A DNA stretch of 64,000 bases, taken from contig CP102274.1 of assembly GCA_025149285.1 (NCBI GenBank), positions 6,490,489 to 6,554,488 on the forward strand, given 5' to 3'. The notes under the pieces are model-generated. The model had not been told where the DNA came from. It did no database searches and saw only the letters and a program-made list of their open reading frames with translations. Positions 43,811-51,823 of this stretch are shown here, one piece after another. Position numbers and translations under genes: made by a program. The stretch is from Hungatella hathewayi (GTDB lineage: Bacteria; Bacillota; Clostridia; Lachnospirales; Lachnospiraceae). The stretch's first letter is position 1. The number at the start of each line of letters is the position of its first letter.

Positions 43811-43893
43811 AAAAAAGAGATTGTGCATGCGCCGAAAGCATATTGCTCATATGCATCCTACACTTGCTCCGATCTCAGTCTCTCTCAAGCAAC
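43811..43893 (-). promoter_or_regulatory. leader element d: candidate GlpP-type antiterminator before the Ugp-like operon
   Basis: On the minus strand GUUGCUUGAGAGAGACUGAG leads into GAGAUCGGAGCAAGUGUAGG..., closing with AUCUCUUUUUU. UUGCU can pair with AGCAA and enclose the GAGAGAGACUGAGA loop, while GAGAU pairs with AUCUC in the competing terminator. Inner hairpins are GCAUAU/AUAUGC and AUGC/GCAU. The helix replaces the ACCUU/AAGGU of element b by UUGCU/AGCAA, a compensatory change. Confidence 0.65.
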
Positions 43894-43916
43894 CCATATT
43901 CTCTTCTGATAGGACT

Positions 43917-43945
43917 ATGGTATCACAGATTATTCCATTATGCAA
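43917..43945 (-). promoter_or_regulatory. promoter of the Ugp-like operon
   Basis: TTGCAT (43940-43945), a 17-base spacer and TACCAT (43917-43922) on the minus strand place the start of transcription about 15-20 bases before leader element d. The rest of the gap to 44043 is AT-rich with no gene. Confidence 0.7.
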
Positions 43946-44043
43946 GCTATTATTTATCTATTTTGTATAATTTTTTTATTTTTTCTTTTCTCTTTTTATT
44001 TCCTTTTCATAAAAATTGACTTTTTTTTAACAATTATTACCAG

Positions 44044-44673
44044 TTACTCTTCCTCATCTTTCATGTATTTATAAAAAATAGAACGATAGAAAAAGGAAGC
44101 CACATAACTTCCCAGTGCGAACCAAAACATAAAAAGCATGGGGAAGAAATACGTAATAACTGCTGTAATTCCATATATTACAAGGATTGTTATGGAAACG
44201 TGAAGATTTCCGACAGACATGACAAAGGAATCCCTTATCACTTTCAAGGTACCGACATGAAAGAAAGCAAGAAGCGGAAAGAGATAAATTATTGTTAATA
44301 AATAGACAAAAATTGCGCCTGTCAGCAGGAAAAACGCGATGAAACGAATCGCCCCCAGCGGAGCCAGAAACTGACAGCACCACAGATCAAACACCAAAAA
44401 CGCGCCTGCCAGGACTGCACCGATCCAGAGAATGGTGGCCTGGACGAAATTCTTCTTAAACCCTTCCCGGAAGGTCTTCCAGACGTATCCCTCCTCGTCT
44501 GCCGTCAGCCGGAGCGTATACTGAAACAGAGCGGTAGTCGCCGCCCCCACGGTCACTGCCGGGATGCTGAAAAGGAACCAGAAGAAGCTGAGAACACAGA
44601 TATCCGTTACCCTTTCCATAAATGCCCAGAACCGGTTCTCCGGATTAAAAAATCTGTTGATATTCCATCTCAT
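44044..44673 (-). CDS. YesL-family (DUF624) membrane protein
   Basis: 209 aa with about five hydrophobic segments and the DUF624 opening (FFNPENRFWAFMERVTDI, SFFWFLFSIPAVTVGAAT). Such proteins of unknown function commonly sit beside CUT1 sugar importers. Here it lies between the DUF1667 gene (33-base gap) and the Ugp-like operon and is probably the last gene of the glpA-like transcript. Confidence 0.88.
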   Translation of the reverse strand: MRWNINRFFNPENRFWAFMERVTDICVLSFFWFLFSIPAVTVGAATTALFQYTLRLTADEEGYVWKTFREGFKKNFVQATILWIGAVLAGAFLVFDLWCCQFLAPLGAIRFIAFFLLTGAIFVYLLTIIYLFPLLAFFHVGTLKVIRDSFVMSVGNLHVSITILVIYGITAVITYFFPMLFMFWFALGSYVASFFYRSIFYKYMKDEEE

Positions 44674-44706
44674 ACGTCTTCTGATTCCTTTCTTACATAA
44701 AGTCTG

Positions 44707-45069
44707 TTAAGCCAGCTCTACATTCTTCGTCGCTACAATGGAGACACCCGTACCCGCGCAGTCCGGTATTACCACATCTCCGATCTTCACCGGAGCCGGT
44801 ATCGTCACTTTGCGTATCTCATCCATGCATTCGAAGATCTTGCCCTTCGGTATATCGTGCTCCGTCTTTACAGAAACCATCTCGATGGTTCCTCCAGACA
44901 CATGAACGGAAGATGTAACAATTCTGGTAGGGCTTAACACTTCCTTCTTCGCGTAATCGGCACCTCTCGCACAGGTATTGCCGGAGACCTCCACTTCACC
45001 GCCTTCCAGACGGACCGTCAGGGGACAGCCAAGCGGACAGCCGATACAGATTAACTCTCTAACCTCCAT
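44707..45069 (-). CDS. DUF1667 protein of the anaerobic glycerol-3-phosphate oxidation set
   Basis: 120 aa. The N-terminal cysteine cluster CIGCPLGCPL plus NTCARG suggests a metal or Fe-S site. In clostridia this family is always found with the GlpA-like and FAD/NAD oxidoreductase genes, as here, where it begins one base after the stop of the latter. It may be the third, electron-transferring subunit (GlpC-like role); that is inference from context. Confidence 0.88.
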   Translation of the reverse strand: MEVRELICIGCPLGCPLTVRLEGGEVEVSGNTCARGADYAKKEVLSPTRIVTSSVHVSGGTIEMVSVKTEHDIPKGKIFECMDEIRKVTIPAPVKIGDVVIPDCAGTGVSIVATKNVELA

Positions 45070-45070
45070 T

Positions 45071-46336
45071 TTACTCCACCTCCGTACAAATCACAATATT
45101 TTTTAAGTCGGGGCAGCTGGAAAAGCTTTCTTTCTTTAACACGACCTGCTCCATCTCACCCGGTGCAAGGACTTTTTTCTTCTTTTTAGACACACGCACG
45201 CCGTCGTAATAGACGCTGATGAAGCGGTCCTTATAGACGTCGGCCACACGGAATCTCACTGTCACCTTATCCTTCATATGATCGATATCGATTGCCTGGG
45301 GGACCGTATAACGGACGCCGTTCTCCGCCTTTAAAGCGACGATGCGGCCTGCCTCTTTTTCGCTTTCCGCCCCCACGTATGCAGCGGCATTGGCGCCGGC
45401 CAGCGTGGCCTCCTCGGAAACGTAATCTACCAGGTCATGGACGTGGAGAACATTGCCGCAGGCAAACACTCCGCTGGTATCGGTCTCCAGCTGATCGTTG
45501 ACATTCGGTCCCTGGGTTACACGGTTCATGGATGCTCCGATCCCCTTTGTCAGTTCGTTCTCCGGAATCAGACCTACGGAAAGAAGGAGGGTATCACAGC
45601 TGTAATGTTCCTCTGTCCCCGGAATCGGTTTCCGGTTTTCGTCTACCCTGGCCAGAGTAATTCCGGTAACCCGTTCTTTTCCCTGAATATCGATCACGGT
45701 ATGGCTGAGCTTCAGCGGTATGCCGTAGTCGTCGAGACACTGGACAATATTTCTCTTCAATCCGCCGGAATAAGGCATCAGCTCGGCAACGACCTTCACC
45801 TTTGCGCCTTCCAGCGTCATTCTTCTCGCCATGATAAGTCCGATGTCGCCGGAACCCAGGATCACGACCTCACGGCCCACGCTGAAGCCCTCGATGTTCA
45901 TAAGGCGCTGCGCCGTACCTGCCGAATAGATTCCGGCCGGACGGTAACCCGGAATATTTAAGGCGCCGCGGGGACGTTCCCGGCAGCCCATGGCCAGAAT
46001 GATGGCCTTTGCCCTGATTACCTGTAATCCGTCCTCCCGGTTGATGACGGTGATCTCTTTCTCCTGATTGATATCAATGACCATGGTATTTAATTTATAG
46101 GGAATCTTTTCCTCTTCCACCATGTCTATATAGCGTGCTGCGTATTCCGGGCCTGTCAGCTCTTCCTTGAACGTATGAAGTCCGAATCCGTTGTGGATAC
46201 ACTGATTTAAGATGCCGCCAAGGCAGCTGTCTCTTTCCAGAATCAGGATATCTTCCGCTCCTGCCCGTTTTGCAGCCACCGCTGCCGCCAGCCCGGCAGG
46301 GCCGCCTCCGATGATTACGATATCATGTTGTGTCAT
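45071..46336 (-). CDS. FAD/NAD-dependent oxidoreductase of the GlpA/DUF1667 set
   Basis: 421 aa. It has an FAD-binding GGGPAGLAAAVAAKRAG at the N-terminus, a Cys pair in DSCLGGILNQC (near residue 40), an NAD-binding VVILGSGDIGLIMARRM (near 165) and a CGNVLHVHDLVDYV end motif. It resembles the NADH-linked flavoprotein subunits of clostridial glycerol-3-phosphate dehydrogenase-like complexes (GlpB position). It sits 13 bases after the GlpA-like gene; RBS GGGGGAG. Confidence 0.88.
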   Translation of the reverse strand: MTQHDIVIIGGGPAGLAAAVAAKRAGAEDILILERDSCLGGILNQCIHNGFGLHTFKEELTGPEYAARYIDMVEEEKIPYKLNTMVIDINQEKEITVINREDGLQVIRAKAIILAMGCRERPRGALNIPGYRPAGIYSAGTAQRLMNIEGFSVGREVVILGSGDIGLIMARRMTLEGAKVKVVAELMPYSGGLKRNIVQCLDDYGIPLKLSHTVIDIQGKERVTGITLARVDENRKPIPGTEEHYSCDTLLLSVGLIPENELTKGIGASMNRVTQGPNVNDQLETDTSGVFACGNVLHVHDLVDYVSEEATLAGANAAAYVGAESEKEAGRIVALKAENGVRYTVPQAIDIDHMKDKVTVRFRVADVYKDRFISVYYDGVRVSKKKKKVLAPGEMEQVVLKKESFSSCPDLKNIVICTEVE

Positions 46337-46349
46337 ATCATTCTCCCCC

Positions 46350-47786
46350 TTATTTCTGACCGGTCAGCATATTGGATCCGGGCGCATTTTTGCAGACTTC
46401 TTCCATTGTGATTCCAAGTTCCCGGGACAGGATCTCCATGGTCCTCGGCGTGCAGAAGCCAGCCTGGCATCTTCCCATGCCCTGTCTGACCCTGCGCTTC
46501 ACCCCATCCAGAGACACGGCTCCCAATGTTCTTCTGATGGAATCGATAATCTCACCTTCGCTGACGCCTTCACAGCGGCAGATAATCGTGCCGTACTCCG
46601 GTCTCTGCCGGATCAGCTCGGCCCTCTCTTCCACACTCATCTTCTCCGGCCGGACAATCCCCCGGCGTTCCCGCTTCCAGTCCTTCTTCTGAGCTGCTCC
46701 CGCCTTTCCGGCTACAAGCTCTGCCAAATAGACGCCGATGGCCGGCGCGCTGGTAAGACCTGGGGACTCGATGCCTGCCGCATCGAAAAATCCCGGTGCA
46801 TCCTCCGCCTCTCCGATGATAAAATCATCGCCGTCCTCATGGGCCCGGAGACCGGAAAACGATGTGATGACCTGACGGAACGGAACATTTTTCACGCCGA
46901 TGGAAGACTTCTCTGTGACAAATGCCAGTTCCTCAGCCGTCGTGGCATTGCCTTCCTTATCCTCAATATCCACGGCTGTCGGCCCGGTCAGCAAATTTCC
47001 GTGAACGGTCGGCGTCACCAGAACGCCCTTTCCCAGCTTTCCCGGGAGCTGGAAAATGGTATGGCTTACATGGCCGCCTGCCTCCTTATCCAGCAGGCAG
47101 TAATCGCCTTTCCGCGGGGTGATATGTATTTTACTGCTGCTGACCATGTTGTGGAAGCGGTCCGCGTAAACGCCTGCGGCATTGATAATATATTTCGCTG
47201 TTATGGCTCCCTTTCCTGTCTCCAGAATGTAGCCTTCTCCGTCTTTTTTAATCTCATTTACTTCAGTCAGGAACTTAAATTCCACTCCGTTGTCCACCGC
47301 ATTTTCCGCCAGAGCGATGGTAAGGCCAAAGGGGCAGACAATTCCGCCGGTCGGCGCGTGGAGGGCTGCCACCACGGTATCCGTTACGTTCGGCTCCATC
47401 TTCCTGACTTCATCTCCGGAGATTATCTCCAGCCCCTGGACCCCATTGCGCTTCCCTTTTTCCAGGAGTTCTTCCAGCGCCGGAAGATCGTCCTCAGAAA
47501 AGCAGAGAACGAGAGAACCGTTTCTCACATAATCAAAATCCAGTTCCTTCGAGAGCGGCTCCATCATCTGGCTTCCCTGTACATTGAATTTCGCCTTTAA
47601 GGAGCCTGGTGTGGCATCATGCCCGGCATGGGCGATGGCGCTGTTGGCTTTCGATGTTCCCGAGCACACATCCTCTTCCTTTTCCAGTACACAGACCGAC
47701 AGCTCATAGCGGGACAGTTCCCTGGCTACCGCACATCCGGTTACCCCGCCGCCAATAATGACCGCATCGTAATTCAAACTTTCCAT
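46350..47786 (-). CDS. GlpA-like FAD-dependent glycerol-3-phosphate dehydrogenase with C-terminal Fe-S domain
   Basis: 478 aa from the ATG at 47786 (AGGAGG seven bases ahead; ATG at 47792 abuts it). A DAO-type FAD domain begins YDAVIIGGGVTGCAVARELS. The C-terminal ~90 residues carry a BFD-type [2Fe-2S] motif (CRCEGVSEGEI ... GRCQAGFC). It oxidises glycerol-3-phosphate to dihydroxyacetone phosphate. It follows glpK and heads the oxidoreductase-DUF1667-YesL operon behind leader element b. Confidence 0.87.
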   Translation of the reverse strand: MESLNYDAVIIGGGVTGCAVARELSRYELSVCVLEKEEDVCSGTSKANSAIAHAGHDATPGSLKAKFNVQGSQMMEPLSKELDFDYVRNGSLVLCFSEDDLPALEELLEKGKRNGVQGLEIISGDEVRKMEPNVTDTVVAALHAPTGGIVCPFGLTIALAENAVDNGVEFKFLTEVNEIKKDGEGYILETGKGAITAKYIINAAGVYADRFHNMVSSSKIHITPRKGDYCLLDKEAGGHVSHTIFQLPGKLGKGVLVTPTVHGNLLTGPTAVDIEDKEGNATTAEELAFVTEKSSIGVKNVPFRQVITSFSGLRAHEDGDDFIIGEAEDAPGFFDAAGIESPGLTSAPAIGVYLAELVAGKAGAAQKKDWKRERRGIVRPEKMSVEERAELIRQRPEYGTIICRCEGVSEGEIIDSIRRTLGAVSLDGVKRRVRQGMGRCQAGFCTPRTMEILSRELGITMEEVCKNAPGSNMLTGQK

Positions 47787-47862
47787 TTTCATTCCTCCTG
47801 ATTGATCCTCTCGTTCCTGTGAAACGAAGCGTTTTGGGGAATAAGAGCGCTTTCCTTCTACG

Positions 47863-47929
47863 CAAAAAGAGTAAGGGAAACAAACGGATTACCTCCGTCT
47901 ATCTACCTTACTCTGTCGTCTCAAGGTTT
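47863..47929 (-). promoter_or_regulatory. leader element b: candidate GlpP-type antiterminator before the glpA-like operon
   Basis: On the minus strand AAACCUUGAGACGACAGAG runs into a terminator whose arms are GAGUAAGG and CCUUACUC, with inner ACGG..CCGU and a UUUUU tail. ACCUU can instead pair with AAGGU, destroying the terminator and enclosing GAGACGACAGAGU. The element begins 13 bases after the -10 box, so the two folds compete at the very start of the transcript. Confidence 0.72.
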
Positions 47930-47942
47930 CATATTTAGTTTC

Positions 47943-47971
47943 ATGCTATCACACACAGTGACCGGTGTCAA
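47943..47971 (-). promoter_or_regulatory. promoter of the glpA-like operon
   Basis: TTGACA (47966-47971), a 17-base spacer and TAGCAT (47943-47948) lie on the minus strand between the glpK stop and leader element b. Confidence 0.8.
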
Positions 47972-48002
47972 GTATAAATATTCTGAGTTTCACCGAACGC
48001 GT

Positions 48003-49499
48003 TTACTCTTCCTCTGCCCAGCACAGGGCACACTTCACCGCCCGCTTCCATCCCTTTACGAGCCGGCTGCGCTGATCCTCTTCCATACTGCTCTCAAAGG
48101 CCCTGGACACCTTCCAGTTCTTTCGGATCTCTTCCTTGTCCTTCCAGTAGCCCACGGCCAGTCCCGCCAGATAGGCGGCTCCCAGCGCGGTGGTCTCGAT
48201 ACAGTCGGGTCGGATAATGGCAGTATTCAAAAGATCTGCCTGGAACTGCATCAGGAAGTTATTGGCACAGGCGCCGCCGTCTACCCGAAGCTGCCTTAAG
48301 CAGATTCCGGAATCCTGCTGCATGGCCTCGATTAAGTCATACACCTGATACGCCATGGATTCCACGGTGGCACGGATAAACTGTTCCTTGCTGGTACCGC
48401 GGGTCACCCCTACAATAGTTCCTCTGGCATACTGATCCCAGTAAGGCGCCCCCAGACCTGCAAAGGCAGGAACCACATAGACGCCGCCCGTATCCGGTAC
48501 CGCGGCGCAGTACTCCTCCGTCTGCGGCGCGCTTCTCACCATTCGCATCTCGTCTCTCAGCCACTGAACCGCAGCTCCAGCCACGAAGACACTGCCCTCC
48601 AGCGCGTAACGCACCTCATTTCCCTCACTGGCCGCTATGGTCGTCAGCAGTCCATTCCGGGAGAGAACCGCTTTTTCCCCTGTATTCATGAGCAGGAAAC
48701 AGCCGGTTCCATATGTATTCTTCACTTCGCCCTCGTCGAAGCAGCACTGGCCGAACAGCGCCGCCTGCTGATCCCCTGCCGCACCGGCAATCGGAATCTT
48801 TCCGCCCATCACGTCGGAGGACGTGTAGCCATAAACACAGCTGGAGGGCTTTACATCCGGAAGCATGCACTTCGGAATTCCGAAATACTCCAGAATCTCA
48901 TCGTCCCAGCACCTTCTGTGGATGTCAAACAGCATGGTTCTCGATGCATTCGTATAGTCGGTCACATGAATGCAGCCCTTGGTCAGATTCCAGATCAGCC
49001 ACGTATCCACGGTTCCAAACAGCAGTTCTCCACGCTCCGCCCGTTCCCTGGCGCCTTCCACATGATTTAAAATCCATTCGATCTTGCTTCCCGAAAAATA
49101 GGCATCCGGAATGAGGCCGGTCTTTTCCCGAATCCGGTCCGCAAGCTCCTCTTTTTTCAGTTCCTCGATCCGGTCCGCCGTCCTGCGGCACTGCCATACG
49201 ATAGCGTTGTAAACCGGTTCTCCGGTCTCCTTATCCCATACGATGGTAGTCTCACGCTGATTGGTGATGCCGATGGCGGCGATGTCGCTGTAATGCGCTC
49301 CTATTTTTCCCATCGCCTCCATGGTTACGGACAGCTGGGAAGACCAGATCTCCATCGGATTGTGCTCCACCCAGCCCGGCTGCGGAAAAATCTGTGTAAA
49401 CTCCTTCTGTGCCACGCTGCAGATCGTTCCCTGTTCATCAAACAGGATACATCTGGAGCTTGTCGTTCCCTGGTCCAATGCAATGACATACTTCCCCAT
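48003..49499 (-). CDS. glpK: glycerol kinase
   Basis: 498 aa, standard length. It starts GKYVIALDQGTTSSRCILFD (ATP/Mg loop) and contains INQRETTIVWDKETGEPVYN, GAAGDQQAALFGQ and the FGGY signature region GTGCFLLMNTG. It phosphorylates glycerol to glycerol-3-phosphate. The ATG at 49499 follows AGGAGGGAGAAGAAAC; an in-frame start at 49532 is upstream of that RBS. No glpF gene is in the window. Behind leader element c and followed by a separate promoter for the glpA-like operon. Confidence 0.97.
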   Translation of the reverse strand: MGKYVIALDQGTTSSRCILFDEQGTICSVAQKEFTQIFPQPGWVEHNPMEIWSSQLSVTMEAMGKIGAHYSDIAAIGITNQRETTIVWDKETGEPVYNAIVWQCRRTADRIEELKKEELADRIREKTGLIPDAYFSGSKIEWILNHVEGARERAERGELLFGTVDTWLIWNLTKGCIHVTDYTNASRTMLFDIHRRCWDDEILEYFGIPKCMLPDVKPSSCVYGYTSSDVMGGKIPIAGAAGDQQAALFGQCCFDEGEVKNTYGTGCFLLMNTGEKAVLSRNGLLTTIAASEGNEVRYALEGSVFVAGAAVQWLRDEMRMVRSAPQTEEYCAAVPDTGGVYVVPAFAGLGAPYWDQYARGTIVGVTRGTSKEQFIRATVESMAYQVYDLIEAMQQDSGICLRQLRVDGGACANNFLMQFQADLLNTAIIRPDCIETTALGAAYLAGLAVGYWKDKEEIRKNWKVSRAFESSMEEDQRSRLVKGWKRAVKCALCWAEEE

Positions 49500-49683
49500 G
49501 TTTCTTCTCCCTCCTGGTAACTCGCCCCGCACACTCTGCGCACAGGTTGCTGTAATAATAAACGGCAGCCGACACGGCCGTTTCTGAGATGACCGCCTGG
49601 TCCCCTTGAAAACGGGAAGCCATATCCCCGCGGCGTTTCCCGTTCCGGCAGCATAGCCCTGATAAGCACAGCAGCCCTGATAA

Positions 49684-49757
49684 ACAAGGAAAGAGCGGGC
49701 AAAACAACGGGGTTTACGGCCCCGTGTGTTTAACCTGCTCTGTCATCTCTAAGGTTT
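49684..49757 (-). promoter_or_regulatory. leader element c: candidate GlpP-type antiterminator before glpK
   Basis: On the minus strand AAACCUUAGAGAUGACAGAG leads into the terminator GAGCAGG...CGGGG/CCCCG...CCCGCUC followed by UUUCCUUGUUU. AACCU can pair with AGGUU, the covariant of element b's ACCUU/AAGGU. Between this element and glpK lies a ~185-base leader with a direct repeat TATCAGGGCT and no ORF that I can support. Confidence 0.7.
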
Positions 49758-49774
49758 CTATATAAACTAAGATT

Positions 49775-49804
49775 ATAGTACCACCGGGTCCTGGCTTATG
49801 TCAA
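49775..49804 (-). promoter_or_regulatory. promoter of glpK
   Basis: TTGACA (49799-49804), an 18-base spacer and TACTAT (49775-49780; overlapping TATAAT also present) lie on the minus strand, about 17 bases before leader element c and after the oppF-like gene. Confidence 0.78.
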
Positions 49805-49835
49805 GAAATTTCGTCAATCCGTCACGGGAAAGTCC

Positions 49836-50822
49836 CTAATCCTGGTTCAGCGGAAAGTGGCACGCCACACCATGGCCGTCCCCCATATCCCTTAATGCCG
49901 GTACCTCTTCCCGGCACCGGTCTGTCGCGTAGGGACAGCGGGTATGGAACTTACAGCCGGACGGAGGATTATAGGCACTGGGAACATCTCCCTCCAGGAT
50001 GATGCGGTTGCGCTTTCTGTTGGCATCCGGGATGGGGATGGCGGAGAGCAGCGCCCTGGTATAAGGATGGAGCGGCGCTCCGTATAAATCCTGCTTGTCG
50101 GCGATCTCAACCACACTTCCCAGATACATAACCGCCACACGGTCGCTGACGTGGCGAACCACGCTCAAATCGTGGGATATGAATAAATAGGTGAGGTTCC
50201 TCTTCTGCTGCATCTTTTTCATCAGATTCAGTACCTGTGCCCGCACAGACACGTCGAGAGCCGATACCGCCTCGTCGCAGACCACAAACTCCGGATTCAG
50301 GATCAGAGCCCTGGCTATGCCGATTCTCTGGCGCTGGCCTCCCGAGAATTCATGGGGAAAGCGGTTTAAGTACTGTTTGTCCAGACCTACGTCATTTAAG
50401 ATGGAGATCACCATCTCCTTGCGTTCCGCGGCGCTTCCGATTCCGTAGACCTCGAGAGGCGCGCTGACCAGATCATACACCGTCATTCGCGGATTGAGCG
50501 AGCTGTAGGGATCCTGGAAGATGATCTGCATCCGCTTGCGCATCTCCCACATCTGCTTCTTGTCATATGCGGCAATATCTTCGCCGTTATAGATTACCTG
50601 ACCGGAGGTCATGGGAATCAGCTTTAAGATGGTTCTGCCCAGAGTGGATTTCCCGCAGCCGGATTCGCCAACCAGTCCCAGAGTCTCCCCCTTATGGATC
50701 GTCAGGTTAATATCATCAACCGCCTTGACCACTGCAGGATTTAAGTTGAACAGACCCTTTTTCCCGCTAAAATATTTTCTCAAATCTTTCGTTTCCAGTA
50801 ATACCTGATTCTCACTTCTCAT
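49836..50822 (-). CDS. oligopeptide/dipeptide ABC importer ATPase, OppF type
   Basis: 328 aa from the ATG at 50822 (GAGGGTG ahead; the in-frame GTG at 50831 is inside that RBS). Walker A GESGCGKS, signature FSGGQRQRIGIARAL, Walker B and the C-terminal oligopeptide ATPase extension (GCKFHTRCPYA) with a Cys cluster are present. It overlaps the OppD-type gene by 11 bases and is the last gene of the operon. It powers peptide import with its partner. Confidence 0.93.
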   Translation of the reverse strand: MRSENQVLLETKDLRKYFSGKKGLFNLNPAVVKAVDDINLTIHKGETLGLVGESGCGKSTLGRTILKLIPMTSGQVIYNGEDIAAYDKKQMWEMRKRMQIIFQDPYSSLNPRMTVYDLVSAPLEVYGIGSAAERKEMVISILNDVGLDKQYLNRFPHEFSGGQRQRIGIARALILNPEFVVCDEAVSALDVSVRAQVLNLMKKMQQKRNLTYLFISHDLSVVRHVSDRVAVMYLGSVVEIADKQDLYGAPLHPYTRALLSAIPIPDANRKRNRIILEGDVPSAYNPPSGCKFHTRCPYATDRCREEVPALRDMGDGHGVACHFPLNQD

Positions 50823-51789
50823 AGTTATCACCCTCGTATCTAAAGCAGCTCACCTTCGCACCGCCTGCCTCATAGATTCCCGGCTGTTCTTTCTTACACC
50901 GTTCATCCGCATAAGGGCATCTGGGGCTGAAACGGCATCCGGCCGGCATCTGCCCGGGTCCGGGCACCGTTCCCTCTATGGTGTTCAGTTCCTCCACATC
51001 CTCTTCCAAAGGCGGTATGGAGCTTAAGAGCCCCTTTGTATACGGATGCTTGGGGGTATTAAAGATCTCTTTTACCGATCCGTATTCCACAACTTTGCCC
51101 GCGTAAAGTACCAGGATGTTATCCGCGGTCTCGGCCACCACGCCCATGTCATGGGTGATGAGAATAACCGCCGTATCCATCTTCTGCCTTAAATCCAGCA
51201 TGAGCTCCAGAATCTGAGCCTGAATCGTCACATCCAGCGCCGTAGTCGGCTCATCTGCGATCAGAAGCTTGGGTGCGCAGGAAACGGCCATGGCGATCAT
51301 GACCCTCTGGCGCATACCGCCGGATAACTGGTGGGGATACTCTTTCAGCCGCTTTTCCGGCGCCGAGATTCCTACTTTTTTCAGAACCTCGACCGCCTCC
51401 TTCCTGGCGTCCTTCTTGTTGAAGCCCTGATGAATCACCAGAGGCTCGATCAGCTGGTCGCCGATGGTCAGAGTGGGATTGAGCGCCGTCATCGGGTCCT
51501 GGAAAATCATGGCGATCTCATTGCCCCGGATCTTACACATCTCGTCTTCAGACAGGGAGAGTAACTCTCTGCCTTCCAGCTTAACACTTCCCTGGGATAT
51601 CCGGGCGTTGGTTCCTAAAAGCCGCAGGATGGACAAGCTGGTTACGCTCTTACCGCAGCCCGATTCTCCCACGATTCCCAGTATCTCGCCTTTTCCAACC
51701 GAAAAGCTGATGCCGTCAACCGCTGTATTAATTCCTTTTTTTGTATTAAACTGGACTGATAAACCGTCCACCGTAAGCAATGAATCCAT
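50812..51789 (-). CDS. oligopeptide/dipeptide ABC importer ATPase, OppD type
   Basis: 325 aa. Walker A GESGCGKS, signature LSGGMRQRVMIAMA, Walker B LLIADEPTTALD and the C-terminal cluster GCRFSPRCPYADERC that in relatives binds an Fe-S centre are present. It forms the heterodimeric ATPase with the OppF-type protein. RBS GAGGGAA. Confidence 0.93.
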   Translation of the reverse strand: MDSLLTVDGLSVQFNTKKGINTAVDGISFSVGKGEILGIVGESGCGKSVTSLSILRLLGTNARISQGSVKLEGRELLSLSEDEMCKIRGNEIAMIFQDPMTALNPTLTIGDQLIEPLVIHQGFNKKDARKEAVEVLKKVGISAPEKRLKEYPHQLSGGMRQRVMIAMAVSCAPKLLIADEPTTALDVTIQAQILELMLDLRQKMDTAVILITHDMGVVAETADNILVLYAGKVVEYGSVKEIFNTPKHPYTKGLLSSIPPLEEDVEELNTIEGTVPGPGQMPAGCRFSPRCPYADERCKKEQPGIYEAGGAKVSCFRYEGDNYEK

Positions 51790-51823
51790 AAATTTTCCCT
51801 CTTAACTTTTATTCTTAAGTTCC

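Noticed and set aside
46212..47600. 462-codon plus-strand ORF opposite the glycerol genes
   Set aside because: It lies entirely antisense to the GlpA-like and FAD oxidoreductase genes, both with clear cofactor motifs. Its protein is His/Cys/Arg-rich with no recognisable domain.
43811..49757. T-box, SAM or other known riboswitch for the glycerol leader elements
   Set aside because: None of the conserved sequences I know for these classes (for example the T-box GGUGGUACCGCG stretch) occurs, and the elements are too short.
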